Below the pieces are notes generated by a model that was not told where the DNA came from, ran no database searches, and worked only from the letters and a program-made list of their open reading frames with translations. Made by a program: the position numbers and the translations under genes. A stretch of DNA of 64,000 bases from Mesorhizobium sp. B2-1-1 (lineage in GTDB: Bacteria; Pseudomonadota; Alphaproteobacteria; Rhizobiales; Rhizobiaceae), in assembly GCF_006442975.2 (NCBI RefSeq), contig NZ_CP083954.1, positions 1,116,001 to 1,180,000 on the forward strand, in the 5' to 3' direction. This document shows positions 1-11,129 of this stretch, one piece after another; positions within the stretch are counted from its first letter, which is position 1; each line of letters begins with the position of its first letter.

Positions 1-1724
<1,724 letters not shown>

Positions 1725-1760
1725 GCTGAACCGGTTGGCGCGTCACGCCCAGGCTACAGC

Positions 1761-1776
1761 GGGTAAACTGTTACCC
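1761..1776. other. Short hairpin between recQ and tRNA-Ser
   Basis: A perfect inverted repeat, GGGTAA-ACTG-TTACCC, lies in the 79-base gap after recQ. It has no T-run on either side, so it is not a canonical terminator. It could protect the 3' end of recQ mRNA or the tRNA trailer. Confidence 0.35.
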
Positions 1777-1803
1777 ATGTCTCCGGGCTGTACAGAAGCA
1801 GGA

Positions 1804-1893
1804 TGGCGGAGAGGGAGGGATTCGAACCCCCGATGGGCTTGCACCCATGCCGCATTTCGAGTGCGGTGCATTCGACCACTCTGCCACCTCTCC
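1804..1893 (-). tRNA. tRNA-Ser (anticodon CGA, reads UCG)
   Basis: On the minus strand the acceptor stem GGAGAGG pairs with CCTCTCC, followed by discriminator G and an encoded CCA. The anticodon loop is CTCGAAA inside a CCGCA/TGCGG stem, giving anticodon CGA. The long variable arm (ATGGG..CCCAT) is the class II mark of serine tRNAs. The T-loop GGTTCGAATCC is intact. Length is 90 nt with CCA. UCG is a frequent serine codon in this GC-rich genome. Confidence 0.96.
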
Positions 1894-1950
1894 GCGGTCA
1901 TGGTCGGCCGTTGCCGGCGCGGCGCACTAGATAACGGCTGAACGGGCAGG

Positions 1951-2064
1951 TTACAAGGCCAAATCGGCCGGAAACTCAGCTTGCGTCAGAGGCTGGCCCG
2001 GAGCGACGCCGTCCCGACCGCGGTAGACGATGCCGGACACTGCGCCGGCCAGGAAACCGGCCAA
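1951..2064 (-). CDS. Candidate 37-residue small membrane protein
   Basis: A short frame starts at TTG and is preceded by GGAG with a 9-base spacer. The N-terminal half is hydrophobic with small-residue spacing (AGFLAGAVSGIVY), consistent with one membrane segment; the rest is polar and ends in ..FPADLAL. It lies directly upstream of tRNA-Ser on the same strand. I do not recognise a family. The support is the ribosome site and composition only, so this may be a chance frame. Confidence 0.3.
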   Translation of the reverse strand: MAGFLAGAVSGIVYRGRDGVAPGQPLTQAEFPADLAL

Positions 2065-2140
2065 GATTTCGAACTCCGATTAACGAGGCATAGGGACGCC
2101 AGTCCGGCGGTGCCGGCGACCTCCTGATAGGAATTTTTTC

Positions 2141-2170
2141 TTGACGGGATGAAGGCAACTATGGTAGAGA
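2141..2170 (+). promoter_or_regulatory. Candidate sigma70-type promoter for a small RNA
   Basis: TTGACG at 2141-2146 and TAGAGA at 2165-2170 are spaced 18 bases apart. Transcription would start about 2177, just before two hairpins and a T-run. Inferred from sequence pattern only. Confidence 0.4.
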
Positions 2171-2175
2171 TCTGG

Positions 2176-2224
2176 TTATGGTGCTGAGTTGCGCCAGGGA
2201 CCCGCCGCACAGGCGGGTTTTTCC
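2176..2224 (+). ncRNA. Candidate short RNA or attenuated leader upstream of rplU
   Basis: Two hairpins follow the candidate promoter. The first is TGGTGC-TGAGTT-GCGCCA (2179-2196, one G-U pair). The second, a GC-rich stem CCCGCC/GGCGGG at 2201-2217, is followed by a run of five T (2218-2222), a good intrinsic terminator. The product would be about 45-50 nt. It could be a free small RNA, or a leader whose readthrough adds to rplU transcription. I do not recognise its Rfam family. Confidence 0.45.
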
Positions 2225-2313
2225 GTTCAAGGCTCCATCAACAGCGCGCCGACGAAAGCTCCGAAGGAACCCGTTAGCCCGGATTCGTTGCCCTGAGAAT
2301 CTGGCCGTTTGCC

Positions 2314-2342
2314 TTGACTCGCAACAAACCTTCGGTTAGGGA
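2314..2342 (+). promoter_or_regulatory. Candidate promoter of rplU-rpmA
   Basis: TTGACT at 2314-2319 and TAGGGA at 2337-2342 are separated by 17 bases, giving a leader of about 120 bases before the rplU start. The -10 match is weak. The rest of the 1894-2467 gap holds only the small ORF and RNA candidates listed here. Confidence 0.35.
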
Positions 2343-2467
2343 CAGCGCGCAATCGGCGTGGAGGGTTCTTCCGCGCCGCTTGTTTTTTGAACCCGCAGAC
2401 TGACAAAAAGACGGCCGAACCGCCACAGGCGGTTCATCGAGGCCGACCGAACAGCGAAAGGCAAAAA

Positions 2468-3136
2468 ATGTTCGCAGTCATCAAAACGGGCGGCAAGCAG
2501 TATCGCGTCGCCGCCAACGATCTCCTGAAGATCGAAAAAGTCGAAGCCAATGTCGGCGACATCGTCGAGATCGGCCACGTGCTCGCGCATGGCGAGGGCG
2601 AGAATGTCACGTTCGGCGCGCCGTTCGTCGACGGCGCGGTCGTCACCGCCGAAGTCGTCGAGCAGGGCAAGAACCGCACGGTCATCGCTTTCAAGAAGCG
2701 CCGCCGCCAGAATTCGCGCCGCAAGATCGGCCATCGCCAGTTGCTGACCACGGTCAGGATCTCCGAGATCCTGCTGGGCGGCGCCAAGCCGGCCAAGAAG
2801 ACCGCTGCCAAGGCGGAAGCCAAGGCCGAGGTAGCCGCCGACGCGGCGCCGAAGGAAGCCAAGGCCAAGAAGGATGCCCCGAAGGAAGAGGCAAAGGCCG
2901 AGACCGCGGCAGCGCCGCTGTTCAAGGCGCCGAAGGGCGAGCCGGACGATCTGACCGTGATCAAGGGCATCGGCCCGGTCGCCGCCAAGGATCTCAACGA
3001 ACAGGGCATCATCACCTTCGCCCAGCTCGCCAAGCTGACCGAGAAGGATGTGGCCAAGATCGACGAGAACATGCCGTTCAGCGCCGAGCAGATCAAGGAC
3101 TGGCGCGAGCAGGCCAAGGAACTGGCAAAGAAGTAA
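2468..3136 (+). CDS. rplU: 50S ribosomal protein L21 with C-terminal HHH-like extension
   Basis: Large-subunit ribosomal protein that binds 23S rRNA. Residues 1-102 are ordinary L21 ([12 protein letters not shown] start; [16 protein letters not shown] rRNA-binding tail). An Ala/Lys/Glu-rich linker of about 55 residues follows, then from residue 160 a domain opening [20 protein letters not shown], a helix-hairpin-helix-like fold. Total is 222 residues against about 103 for plain L21. Such a tail is known on rhizobial L21. The start is the ATG after AAAGG; upstream codons in the same frame lack a ribosome site. rpmA follows 100 bases on, as in most bacteria. The same tail occurs on LivG at 33.5 kb. 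Confidence 0.95.
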   Translation: MFAVIKTGGKQYRVAANDLLKIEKVEANVGDIVEIGHVLAHGEGENVTFGAPFVDGAVVTAEVVEQGKNRTVIAFKKRRRQNSRRKIGHRQLLTTVRISEILLGGAKPAKKTAAKAEAKAEVAADAAPKEAKAKKDAPKEEAKAETAAAPLFKAPKGEPDDLTVIKGIGPVAAKDLNEQGIITFAQLAKLTEKDVAKIDENMPFSAEQIKDWREQAKELAKK

Positions 3137-3236
3137 GGCGAACCGGCGCGAAACGTCGCCGGATCGGACTTGAAACGGAACGCGAACGCGTTCATAAGAC
3201 CATTCAAGCGCCCTTGGGCGCATCGGAGTTAGTTAG

Positions 3237-3506
3237 ATGGCACACAAGAAAGCTGGCGGCTCGTCGCGCAACGGTCGCGACTCGCATTCCAAGCGTCTGG
3301 GCGTGAAGAAGTTCGGCGGCGAAGCCGTCATCCCGGGCAACATCATCATTCGTCAACGCGGCACCACCTGGCATCCCGGCGTCAATGTCGGCATGGGCAC
3401 GGATCACACCCTTTTCGCGCTCGAAGCCGGCGCCGTGACGTTCAACAAAAAAGCCAACGGCCGAACCTACGTATCGGTCAACCCGATTACCAAAGCAGCG
3501 GAGTAG
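3237..3506 (+). CDS. rpmA: 50S ribosomal protein L27
   Basis: Large-subunit protein near the peptidyl transferase centre. The 89-residue sequence starts [16 protein letters not shown], the conserved N-terminus that reaches the tRNA acceptor ends, and contains GVKKFGGE and IIRQRGT. There is no Firmicutes-type N-terminal propeptide. Cotranscribed with rplU and closed by a strong terminator 90 bases downstream. Confidence 0.97.
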   Translation: MAHKKAGGSSRNGRDSHSKRLGVKKFGGEAVIPGNIIIRQRGTTWHPGVNVGMGTDHTLFALEAGAVTFNKKANGRTYVSVNPITKAAE

Positions 3507-3593
3507 CCGGTTCCGCACCACAACACCGGCAGCCCATCTCGGGAACCGGTGTCTGGAAGCCAGAAGGTTTGGCAAAGCCAGGAAAAGGATCAG

Positions 3594-3622
3594 GGGAGAT
3601 GGGTTTCCATCTCCCTTTTTTC
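3594..3622 (+). terminator. Rho-independent terminator of rplU-rpmA
   Basis: A 9-bp perfect stem, GGGAGATGG/CCATCTCCC with a GTTT loop, is followed by a T-run. It lies between rpmA and the acetyltransferase start and so argues that the latter begins at 3644. Confidence 0.85.
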
Positions 3623-3643
3623 TTGTGCCTGGAGGACTTTGAC

Positions 3644-4231
3644 ATGGTTGCCGAAGCGGAAGACTCAGAAGACGAAAGTTATGCGATCGATTGCCCGGTG
3701 CTGGCCACCGAGCGGCTGGTGATGCGGGCTCCGCGCGAAAGCGATATCGCGCAATTGGTCGAGCTCGCCGACAATCGTCATGTCGCCGAGATGCTGGCGC
3801 GCATGCCGCATCCCTATGGCGAGGCCGAGGCACGCGCTTTCCTGGCCATGACCAAGTCGCGCCGCGCCGGCATCGCCTATGCGCTGACGCTGGCGGGCAC
3901 CGAAACCTTCGTTGGCTGCGCCGGATTGAATACCACCGACCGCGGACTGGAGCTCGGCTACTGGATCGGTGAGCCCTATTGGAAGCGCGGCTTCGCCACC
4001 GAGGCGTCGCACGCCCTGGTCGATCTCGCGTTCCAGCGGACAAACATCCAGGTGCTTCATGCCTCGACGCGGGTCATCAATCCGGCCTCGCGCCGGGTGA
4101 TCCACAAATGCGGCTTCCAGTATGCGGGCCAGGGCATGCTGAACTCGATCGTCGCCGGCCAGGTGCCCGTCGAGCGTTACCGCCTCGACCGGAAGACATG
4201 GACCAGCCTGCGCAACTGGGTACATTTTTGA
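3644..4231 (+). CDS. GNAT family N-acetyltransferase (RimJ/RimL-like)
   Basis: Acetyl-CoA-dependent N-acetyltransferase of the RimJ-type clan; substrate unknown. The protein has the opening VLATERLVMRAPRESD, the mid-domain ELGYWIGEPYWKRGFATEA that carries the acetyl-CoA-binding loop, and the late ASRRVIHKCGFQYAG segment. Length is 195 residues. I chose the ATG at 3644 because GGAGG lies 8 bases upstream and because starts further up would lie within the rpmA terminator. It separates rpmA from obgE. Family members also include ribosomal protein acetylases, but nothing here fixes the target. Confidence 0.85.
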   Translation: MVAEAEDSEDESYAIDCPVLATERLVMRAPRESDIAQLVELADNRHVAEMLARMPHPYGEAEARAFLAMTKSRRAGIAYALTLAGTETFVGCAGLNTTDRGLELGYWIGEPYWKRGFATEASHALVDLAFQRTNIQVLHASTRVINPASRRVIHKCGFQYAGQGMLNSIVAGQVPVERYRLDRKTWTSLRNWVHF

Positions 4232-4374
4232 TGTGTGCCGATATTCAGGTGAGGCCGGCCTGCAAACGCTGATTTTCTGCGCTTCCGGTGCTCGCGTACC
4301 TTAAGTACGCTCCGCTCCGGTTCTCGAAAACCAACGTTTTCGGCTCGGCCTGACCTGAATCTCAGCACACATCG
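4231..4374. repeat. Long imperfect palindromic intergenic element
   Basis: The arms starting ATGTGTGCCGATATTCAGGT at the left and mirrored at 4340-4373 on the right fold back over about 140 bases. The centre, GCGTAC-CTTAA-GTACGC at 4294-4310, is itself a hairpin. It fills the gap between convergent genes and resembles the mosaic palindromic elements of rhizobial genomes; it may also end transcription in both directions. Confidence 0.7.
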
Positions 4375-4425
4375 GCGCTGGGCCTCTGGTCAAAGGTTCG
4401 GAAAGAAACGTGCATCGATTTGGGC

Positions 4426-5295
4426 TCAGCCCAGTTCGGCCCATACCGGCAGATGGTCCGAGCCAACAGCCTTTCGGTCGACCCACAGGCGCTTCAGCGA
4501 CCGGGCAAGCGAGGCGCTGGTGAAGATATAGTCGATACGCTTGTGGCGGTCGGTATTGCCGGGGTCCTTGGGGTCGACCCAGCTGACGAGATCGTCGCCG
4601 GCGACATTGAGGCGCAGGGCGGCATCGACGGCGAAGTCGGCGGTCAGCGGCATGCCGAATTCGTGGTCCGGCCGGCCGGCGAGTTCGACATATTCGGGCG
4701 ATCCGGCCAGCATGTTGAAGTCGCCCATGCCGACGAAGGCCTCGGGGTGCGGCAGTTCCGGCAGGCCGATCTCGGCGACGCCGGACAGCGCGCCGCCTTC
4801 AAGCGCATAGTTCAACAGGCGCCGGCGCAGGAACTGGATCTGGCTGGCGCGCTCGACCGGGCTGCGGTGATCGAGATGGATGGAATAGAAGCGGATGAAA
4901 CCAAGCGGCGTCTCGATCAGCGCCTCCAGCGCGCCGCGCTGGAAGTTCATCATCTCGAAGCTGCGGCTTCGCGGCAGGAGCAGGTTGCGCGACAGATGAA
5001 TGGGCGTCTTCGACAGCACCATGTTGCCGAGCTGGAAGGTGGTGGTGATGGCGCGGCCGTTTTCGATGCGCGAGCCGATATTGGCCTCGAAATTGCTGCC
5101 ATAGACGGCGAAATAGTCGGGCAGCGCCTCGCCGATCTCGGCGACCATGTCGCGTCCGCCGTTCCTGGGATTGTTGCGGGTGACCTCCTGCAGCGCGATG
5201 ACATCGGCGCCGCGCACGGCGTCGGCGATACGCCCGACATCGTACTGCCCATCGAGGCCGATGCCGTACTGGATGTTGTAGGTTACAAGCTTCAT
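4426..5295 (-). CDS. Endonuclease/exonuclease/phosphatase (EEP) family protein
   Basis: Metal-dependent phosphodiesterase fold shared by exonuclease III, DNase I and inositol phosphatases; the substrate cannot be told from sequence. Seen: MKLVTYNIQYG (first strand with Asn), ALQEVT (metal-binding Glu), FYSIHLDH, GMGDFNM (Asp and Asn of the active site), RIDYIFTSAS and C-terminal GSDHLPVWAEL (catalytic His). All key positions are present in 289 residues. The start has GGAG 8 bases upstream; a further in-frame upstream ATG lacks a site. It converges on the preceding acetyltransferase and diverges from obgE. Confidence 0.85.
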   Translation of the reverse strand: MKLVTYNIQYGIGLDGQYDVGRIADAVRGADVIALQEVTRNNPRNGGRDMVAEIGEALPDYFAVYGSNFEANIGSRIENGRAITTTFQLGNMVLSKTPIHLSRNLLLPRSRSFEMMNFQRGALEALIETPLGFIRFYSIHLDHRSPVERASQIQFLRRRLLNYALEGGALSGVAEIGLPELPHPEAFVGMGDFNMLAGSPEYVELAGRPDHEFGMPLTADFAVDAALRLNVAGDDLVSWVDPKDPGNTDRHKRIDYIFTSASLARSLKRLWVDRKAVGSDHLPVWAELG

Positions 5296-5409
5296 GCCGA
5301 CATCTCCGGCCAACCCCACGCGGCCACTGTCACAAAACGGCCTCGCCCTTCGCCGCGCCTTGGTTTAGAGCAAGGCGCAAGGTTTAGAGCAATGCCGCAA
5401 GGCCAATAA

Positions 5410-6456
<1,047 letters not shown>

Positions 6457-6457
6457 C

Positions 6458-7603
6458 ATGACCGTGCAGTCGCTGAAGAAATACCGACGCATCACCGTCA
6501 AGATCGGTTCGGCGCTTCTGGTCGACCGCACCGCTGGGCTGAAGCGCGACTGGCTGGCGTCGCTGGCCGACGACATCGCCGTGCTGGCTCAAGGCGGCGC
6601 GGAAATCCTGGTCGTGTCGTCGGGCGCCATCGCGCTGGGCCGTACCATTCTGGATCTTGGAAAAAGGGCGCTGAAGCTCGAGGAGAGCCAGGCGGCCGCA
6701 GCCGTCGGCCAGATCGCGCTGGCCGGCGCCTGGTCGGATGCGCTCGGCAAGGGCGGGTTGAAATCGGGCCAGATCCTGCTCACGCTTGGCGACACCGAGG
6801 AGCGCCGCCGCTACCTCAACGCCCGGGCGACGATCTCGACGCTCTTGAAGATGAAGGCGGTGCCGGTCATCAACGAGAACGACACCGTGGCGACCTCCGA
6901 GATCCGCTATGGCGACAATGACCGGCTGGCCGCGCGGGTGGCGACGATGATGGGCGCCGACCTTTTGGTGCTGCTCTCGGATATAGACGGTCTCTACACC
7001 GCGCCGCCGGCGCGTGACCCGGAGGCCAAATTCGTCGCGGTGGTCGATCGCATCACGCCTGAGATCGAAGCGATGGCGGGCGCAGCGGCTTCCGAACTGT
7101 CGCGCGGCGGCATGCGCACGAAGCTCGACGCCGGCAAGATCGCCACCGCGGCCGGCACCGCCATGATCATTACCTCTGGCACGCGGCTTTCGCCGCTGAT
7201 GGCGATCGAGCGCGGCGAGCGCGCCACCTTCTTCCGCCCGAGCGCCCATCCGGTGAAAGGCTACAAGAGCTGGATCGCCGGCCAGCTCGAACCGGCGGGA
7301 AGGCTGACCGTCGATGCCGGCGCCGTCGGGGCCCTGACGTCGGGCAAGTCGCTGCTGCCGGCCGGTGTGAAGCTGGTCAGCGGCAATTTCTCGCGCGGCG
7401 ATACGGTGGCGATCCTGTCGCCCGAGGGCCGCGAGATCGCCCGCGGGCTGGTTGCCTATGATGCCGCGGATGCCGTAAGGATCGCAGGCCTGAAGACAAC
7501 CGAAATCGAGACCGTGCTCGGCTACGAGGCGCGTTCGGCGATGATCCACCGCGACGACCTTGTGGTCAGCCTCGCGGGCGACCAAGTAACGGGCGGAGGA
7601 TGA
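6458..7603 (+). CDS. proB: Glutamate 5-kinase
   Basis: Phosphorylates L-glutamate to gamma-glutamyl phosphate, the first step of proline synthesis. N-terminal amino acid kinase domain ([30 protein letters not shown]-equivalent [21 protein letters not shown]) and a C-terminal PUA domain from about residue 285 ([23 protein letters not shown]). The 381-residue length is typical of the PUA-bearing form. It lies between obgE and proA with almost no spacing. Confidence 0.96.
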   Translation: MTVQSLKKYRRITVKIGSALLVDRTAGLKRDWLASLADDIAVLAQGGAEILVVSSGAIALGRTILDLGKRALKLEESQAAAAVGQIALAGAWSDALGKGGLKSGQILLTLGDTEERRRYLNARATISTLLKMKAVPVINENDTVATSEIRYGDNDRLAARVATMMGADLLVLLSDIDGLYTAPPARDPEAKFVAVVDRITPEIEAMAGAAASELSRGGMRTKLDAGKIATAAGTAMIITSGTRLSPLMAIERGERATFFRPSAHPVKGYKSWIAGQLEPAGRLTVDAGAVGALTSGKSLLPAGVKLVSGNFSRGDTVAILSPEGREIARGLVAYDAADAVRIAGLKTTEIETVLGYEARSAMIHRDDLVVSLAGDQVTGGG

Positions 7604-7606
7604 GCC

Positions 7607-8893
7607 ATGCTGAAGCTGCATGAAAAATCCCGGAACGATACAGTGGCGACGATGGCCGACCTCGGCCGCCGTGCCCGCGCCGCCGCACGACCGCTGGCCA
7701 TCGCCACGACAGCCGCCAAGAACGCGGCACTTGCCGCCATGGCGGAGGCGATCATCGCCCGCGAGCGAGCCATACTTGACGCCAATGCCATCGACATCGC
7801 GAACGGGCATGAAGCCGGTCTGTCGGCGTCCTCCATGGACCGGCTGAAGCTCAATCCAGCCCGCATCCGCGCCATGGCCGACGGCATTCGCGAAATTGCC
7901 GAACTCGGCGATCCCGTCGGCGACGTGATCGCCAGTTGGGAGCGGCCGAACGGCCTCAGGATCGAGCGCGTGCGCACGCCGCTCGGCGTCATCGGCGTCA
8001 TCTATGAGAGCCGGCCGAACGTCACGGCGGATGCCGGCGCGCTCTGCCTCAAGGCCGGCAACCCGGTGATCCTGCGCGGCGGCTCGGATTCGCTGAACTC
8101 GTCGTCGGTGATCCACGCCTGCCTGGTCGACGGCTTGAAGGCAGCCGGCCTGCCTCAGGACGCCATCCAGCTTGTGCCGACCGCCGACCGCGCCGCCGTC
8201 GGCGAAATGCTGAAGGGCCTCGGCGGCAATCTCGACGTCATCATCCCGCGCGGCGGCAAGAGCCTGGTCGAGCGGGTGCAGACCGAGGCCCGCGTGCCGG
8301 TCTTCGCGCATCTCGAAGGCATCTGCCATCTCTATGTCGACCGCTCGGCCAAGCTCGACATGGCGGTCGGCATCGCCGTCAACGCCAAGATGCGGCGCAC
8401 CGGCATCTGCGGCGCTGCCGAAACGCTGCTGGTCGACCGTGCGGTTGCCTCCACCCACCTGGTGCCGATCCTCGACGCCTTGCGCGCCGCCGGCTGCGAG
8501 ATCCATGCCGATGCCGAGGTGCTGAAGCTGTTCTTCGACGCCAAGCCGGCGACCGATGCCGACTGGGTCACCGAATATCTCGACGCCGTCATCGCGGTGA
8601 AGCTGGTCGACGGTGTCGCTGGCGCAATCGAGCATATCGAGACTTTCTCCTCGCATCACACCGAGGCGATCGTCGCCGAGGACGCGCAGGCGGTGGAACG
8701 GTTCTTCAACGAGATCGACTCGGCGATCCTGCTGCACAACGCCTCAACGCAGTTCGCCGATGGCGGCGAGTTCGGCATGGGCGCCGAGATCGGCATCGCC
8801 ACCGGCAAGATGCACGCGCGCGGGCCCGTTGGCGTCGAGCAGCTGACCTCGTTTAAATACCGCGTGCGCGGCTCGGGACAGGTGAGGCCTTGA
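7607..8893 (+). CDS. proA: Gamma-glutamyl phosphate reductase (glutamate-5-semialdehyde dehydrogenase)
   Basis: NADPH-dependent reduction of gamma-glutamyl phosphate, the second step of proline synthesis. Key segments: [20 protein letters not shown], catalytic cysteine in [13 protein letters not shown], and [12 protein letters not shown]. The 428-residue length is normal. It starts 3 bases after the proB stop. Confidence 0.96.
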   Translation: MLKLHEKSRNDTVATMADLGRRARAAARPLAIATTAAKNAALAAMAEAIIARERAILDANAIDIANGHEAGLSASSMDRLKLNPARIRAMADGIREIAELGDPVGDVIASWERPNGLRIERVRTPLGVIGVIYESRPNVTADAGALCLKAGNPVILRGGSDSLNSSSVIHACLVDGLKAAGLPQDAIQLVPTADRAAVGEMLKGLGGNLDVIIPRGGKSLVERVQTEARVPVFAHLEGICHLYVDRSAKLDMAVGIAVNAKMRRTGICGAAETLLVDRAVASTHLVPILDALRAAGCEIHADAEVLKLFFDAKPATDADWVTEYLDAVIAVKLVDGVAGAIEHIETFSSHHTEAIVAEDAQAVERFFNEIDSAILLHNASTQFADGGEFGMGAEIGIATGKMHARGPVGVEQLTSFKYRVRGSGQVRP

Positions 8894-8930
8894 CGCTTTT
8901 CGTCCAAAGGGCTTGAAGCTTGCGCCCAGC

Positions 8931-9088
8931 CACCCCCCTCTGTCCTGCCGGACATCTCCCCCGCAAGGGGGGAGATCGGCTGATATTTTTGGTTTCGCCG
9001 ATCTTCAATGCTGCAAGATTTGTGCCTTCACCGAAGCTGCTAATCTCCCCCCTAGCGGGGGAGATGTCCGGCAGGACAGAGGGGGGTG
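8931..9088. repeat. Palindromic repeat with 32-bp perfect arms (family A)
   Basis: Arms at 8931-8962 and 9057-9088 are exact reverse complements, with the core TGTCCTGCCGGACATCTCCC. The interior is about 94 bases. The element ends 8 bases before the nadD start, so nadD's upstream region is largely repeat. One arm of the same family occurs at 23091-23117. Confidence 0.9.
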
Positions 9089-9096
9089 CCTAGCGA

Positions 9097-9729
9097 ATGC
9101 TTTCCCTGCCTGAGCAAGCTATCCCGTCCAGCTACCTCAAAATGCCGCATGCCGGCAAAGGCCTTGCCGTCGGCCTGTTCGGCGGCTCGTTCAATCCGCC
9201 GCATGCCGGCCACGCGCTGGTCGCCGAGATCGCGCTCAGGCGGCTGGCGCTCGATCAGCTGTGGTGGATGGTCACCCCGGGCAATCCACTGAAGAACACG
9301 CACGAGCTGGCGCCGCTGGCCGAGCGGCTGCGCCTGTCCGAACGGATCGCCAAGAACCCGAAGATCAAGGTAACCGCCTTCGAAGCGGCGCATCATGTGC
9401 GCTACACCGCCGACGCGCTGGCGCTGGTCAAGGCGCGCAATCCCGGCGTCGACTTCGTCTGGATCATGGGCGCCGACAGCTTGCGCGATTTCCACCGCTG
9501 GCAGCGCTGGCGCGAAATCGTCATGACCTTCCCGATCGCGGTCATCGACCGTCCGGGCGCGACGCTGTCGTTCCTGTCGTCGGTCGTGGCCAAGACCTTC
9601 GACTATGCCCGCGTCGACGAAGGCGATGCGCCAAGGCTCGCCCGCATGAAGGCGCCCGCGTGGACCTTCATCCACGGCCCGCGCTCGTCGCTGTCGTCGA
9701 CGGCTATCCGCGAGCAGGCGAAGGGCTGA
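9097..9729 (+). CDS. nadD: Nicotinate-nucleotide adenylyltransferase
   Basis: Makes deamido-NAD from nicotinate mononucleotide and ATP. The nucleotidyltransferase signature FGGSFNPPHAGHALVAE carries the HxGH-like site; GADSLRDFHRWQRW and the late motif SSLSSTAIREQ complete the fold. The length is 210 residues. The start is uncertain: ATG at 9097 has only the G-rich end of the repeat upstream, and an ATG at 9142 also precedes the conserved core. It is the last gene of the obgE-proBA block. Confidence 0.93.
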   Translation: MLSLPEQAIPSSYLKMPHAGKGLAVGLFGGSFNPPHAGHALVAEIALRRLALDQLWWMVTPGNPLKNTHELAPLAERLRLSERIAKNPKIKVTAFEAAHHVRYTADALALVKARNPGVDFVWIMGADSLRDFHRWQRWREIVMTFPIAVIDRPGATLSFLSSVVAKTFDYARVDEGDAPRLARMKAPAWTFIHGPRSSLSSTAIREQAKG

Positions 9730-9830
9730 TCGGTACGCACAGCGCCCTTTCTTCGCAAGGAGGAAGGCAAGTCCGGCAATGTCGCTTTTGCGGCGGCCTT
9801 TCGTCATCGAATGGATGATCTTGCGCTGAT

Positions 9831-11129
9831 ATGACCACTCTCGTGAAAAGCCAAACCGAAACGGAACCGAGGCACGGCGACACGCCCACGCCGCTGATCG
9901 CGATTGCCAGCGTCGTGGTGTCGATGGCGCTGATCGCCATCGGCAACGGGCTGATGTTCGCTTACATCCCCGTCCGGCTCGGCGTGGAAGGCTTCGATCC
10001 GACCTGGGCCGGTCTGATCGTCACCGGTCTGTCGGCGGGTGGTCTCGCCGGCTGCATCCTGACCGGACCGCTGGTGCGCAGGGTTGGCCATGCCCGTGCC
10101 TTCATGGTGCTGTCGGCGCTGATCGCGCTGTCGAATGCCGCAATCGGCGCCGGGCCGCACCCCCTGTTGTGGATCGCGGCGCGCGCTCTCTACGGCTTTG
10201 CCATATGTGGGCTTTTCATCGTCGCGCAGAGCTGGCTCAACGATGCCGTGGCCAACGCCATACGCGGCAGGGTAATGGCCGTCTTCTACGTCGCCTATGT
10301 CGGCGGGCTCGGCATCGGCTATGCGACGCTGGCGCTGGTCGACATCAGGACGGCGGATGCATCGCTGATCGGCATAGCCTTCACCGCGCTATCCATCCTG
10401 CCCGTCGGGATGACCCGGCTGGCCCAGCCGCCGGCGCCGCAGGCGGCATCGGTGGCGCTGCGCCGGGCCTGGCGGATTTCGCCGGTCGGCGTCGCCGGCA
10501 TGCTGGCGGTCGGTGGCCTGTCCATGTCGATTTCCGGTTTTGCGCCGATCCACGCCACCGCGAAGGGGTACAGCCAGGCCGACGTGGCGCTGCTGCTTTC
10601 GGTGATGCCGCTCGGCACGCTGATCCTGCAGGTTCCGCTCGGCTGGATTTCCGATCGCACCGATCGCCGCTATGTGCTGGTCGCGGCATCCGCGATCGCC
10701 GCGGCGGCAGGGATGTTTGCGCTCGGCTTCGACGGCGGTACGCTGGCGGTGCTGCTGGTGATTTATGTGATGTGGGACGGCGCCTCGGAATCGATCTACT
10801 CGTTGGCCAGTGCCCACGCCGCCGACCGCGCCGGCAAGGACGACATGGTGGCGCTGTCGAGTTCCTTGTTGTTTGCCTGGTCGCTGTCCGGCTTCATCGT
10901 GCCGGGCATCGTGACCGCGCTGTCAGCCGTCTTCGGCACGCAGGCCTTCATCTATGTAACAGTGGTCATCGCCTGCGTCTTCTGCCTGTTCGTGCTTTTG
11001 CGCGTGTTCACCGCGCGGCCGGTGCCGGCAACCGAAACCGGCAGCTTCGCGCCGATGACGGCGCAAGCGCCATTGCCGGTGGAACTCGCCTTCGCGCCGG
11101 ACGAACAGCACCGGCACAGGGGCGATTGA
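9831..11129 (+). CDS. MFS transporter
   Basis: Twelve-segment major facilitator superfamily permease, 432 residues, of a type related to YcaD-like sugar/drug exporters. The first helix follows a 23-residue polar N-terminus; GWISDRTDRRYVL is the loop 8-9 form of the MFS motif A. A Pro-Ala linker and polar tail end the protein. Its stop abuts the stop of the convergent MscS-like gene with no intervening base. It interrupts the nadD-rsfS order common in rhizobia. Substrate unknown. Confidence 0.85.
   Translation: MTTLVKSQTETEPRHGDTPTPLIAIASVVVSMALIAIGNGLMFAYIPVRLGVEGFDPTWAGLIVTGLSAGGLAGCILTGPLVRRVGHARAFMVLSALIALSNAAIGAGPHPLLWIAARALYGFAICGLFIVAQSWLNDAVANAIRGRVMAVFYVAYVGGLGIGYATLALVDIRTADASLIGIAFTALSILPVGMTRLAQPPAPQAASVALRRAWRISPVGVAGMLAVGGLSMSISGFAPIHATAKGYSQADVALLLSVMPLGTLILQVPLGWISDRTDRRYVLVAASAIAAAAGMFALGFDGGTLAVLLVIYVMWDGASESIYSLASAHAADRAGKDDMVALSSSLLFAWSLSGFIVPGIVTALSAVFGTQAFIYVTVVIACVFCLFVLLRVFTARPVPATETGSFAPMTAQAPLPVELAFAPDEQHRHRGD

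Noticed and set aside
4420..5409. 329-codon plus-strand frame opposite the EEP gene
   Set aside because: Antisense shadow; the EEP motifs on the minus strand are complete.
9740..9830. Palindromic repeat after nadD
   Set aside because: Some CTTCGC/GGAGG similarity to repeat families, but no consistent pairing arms.
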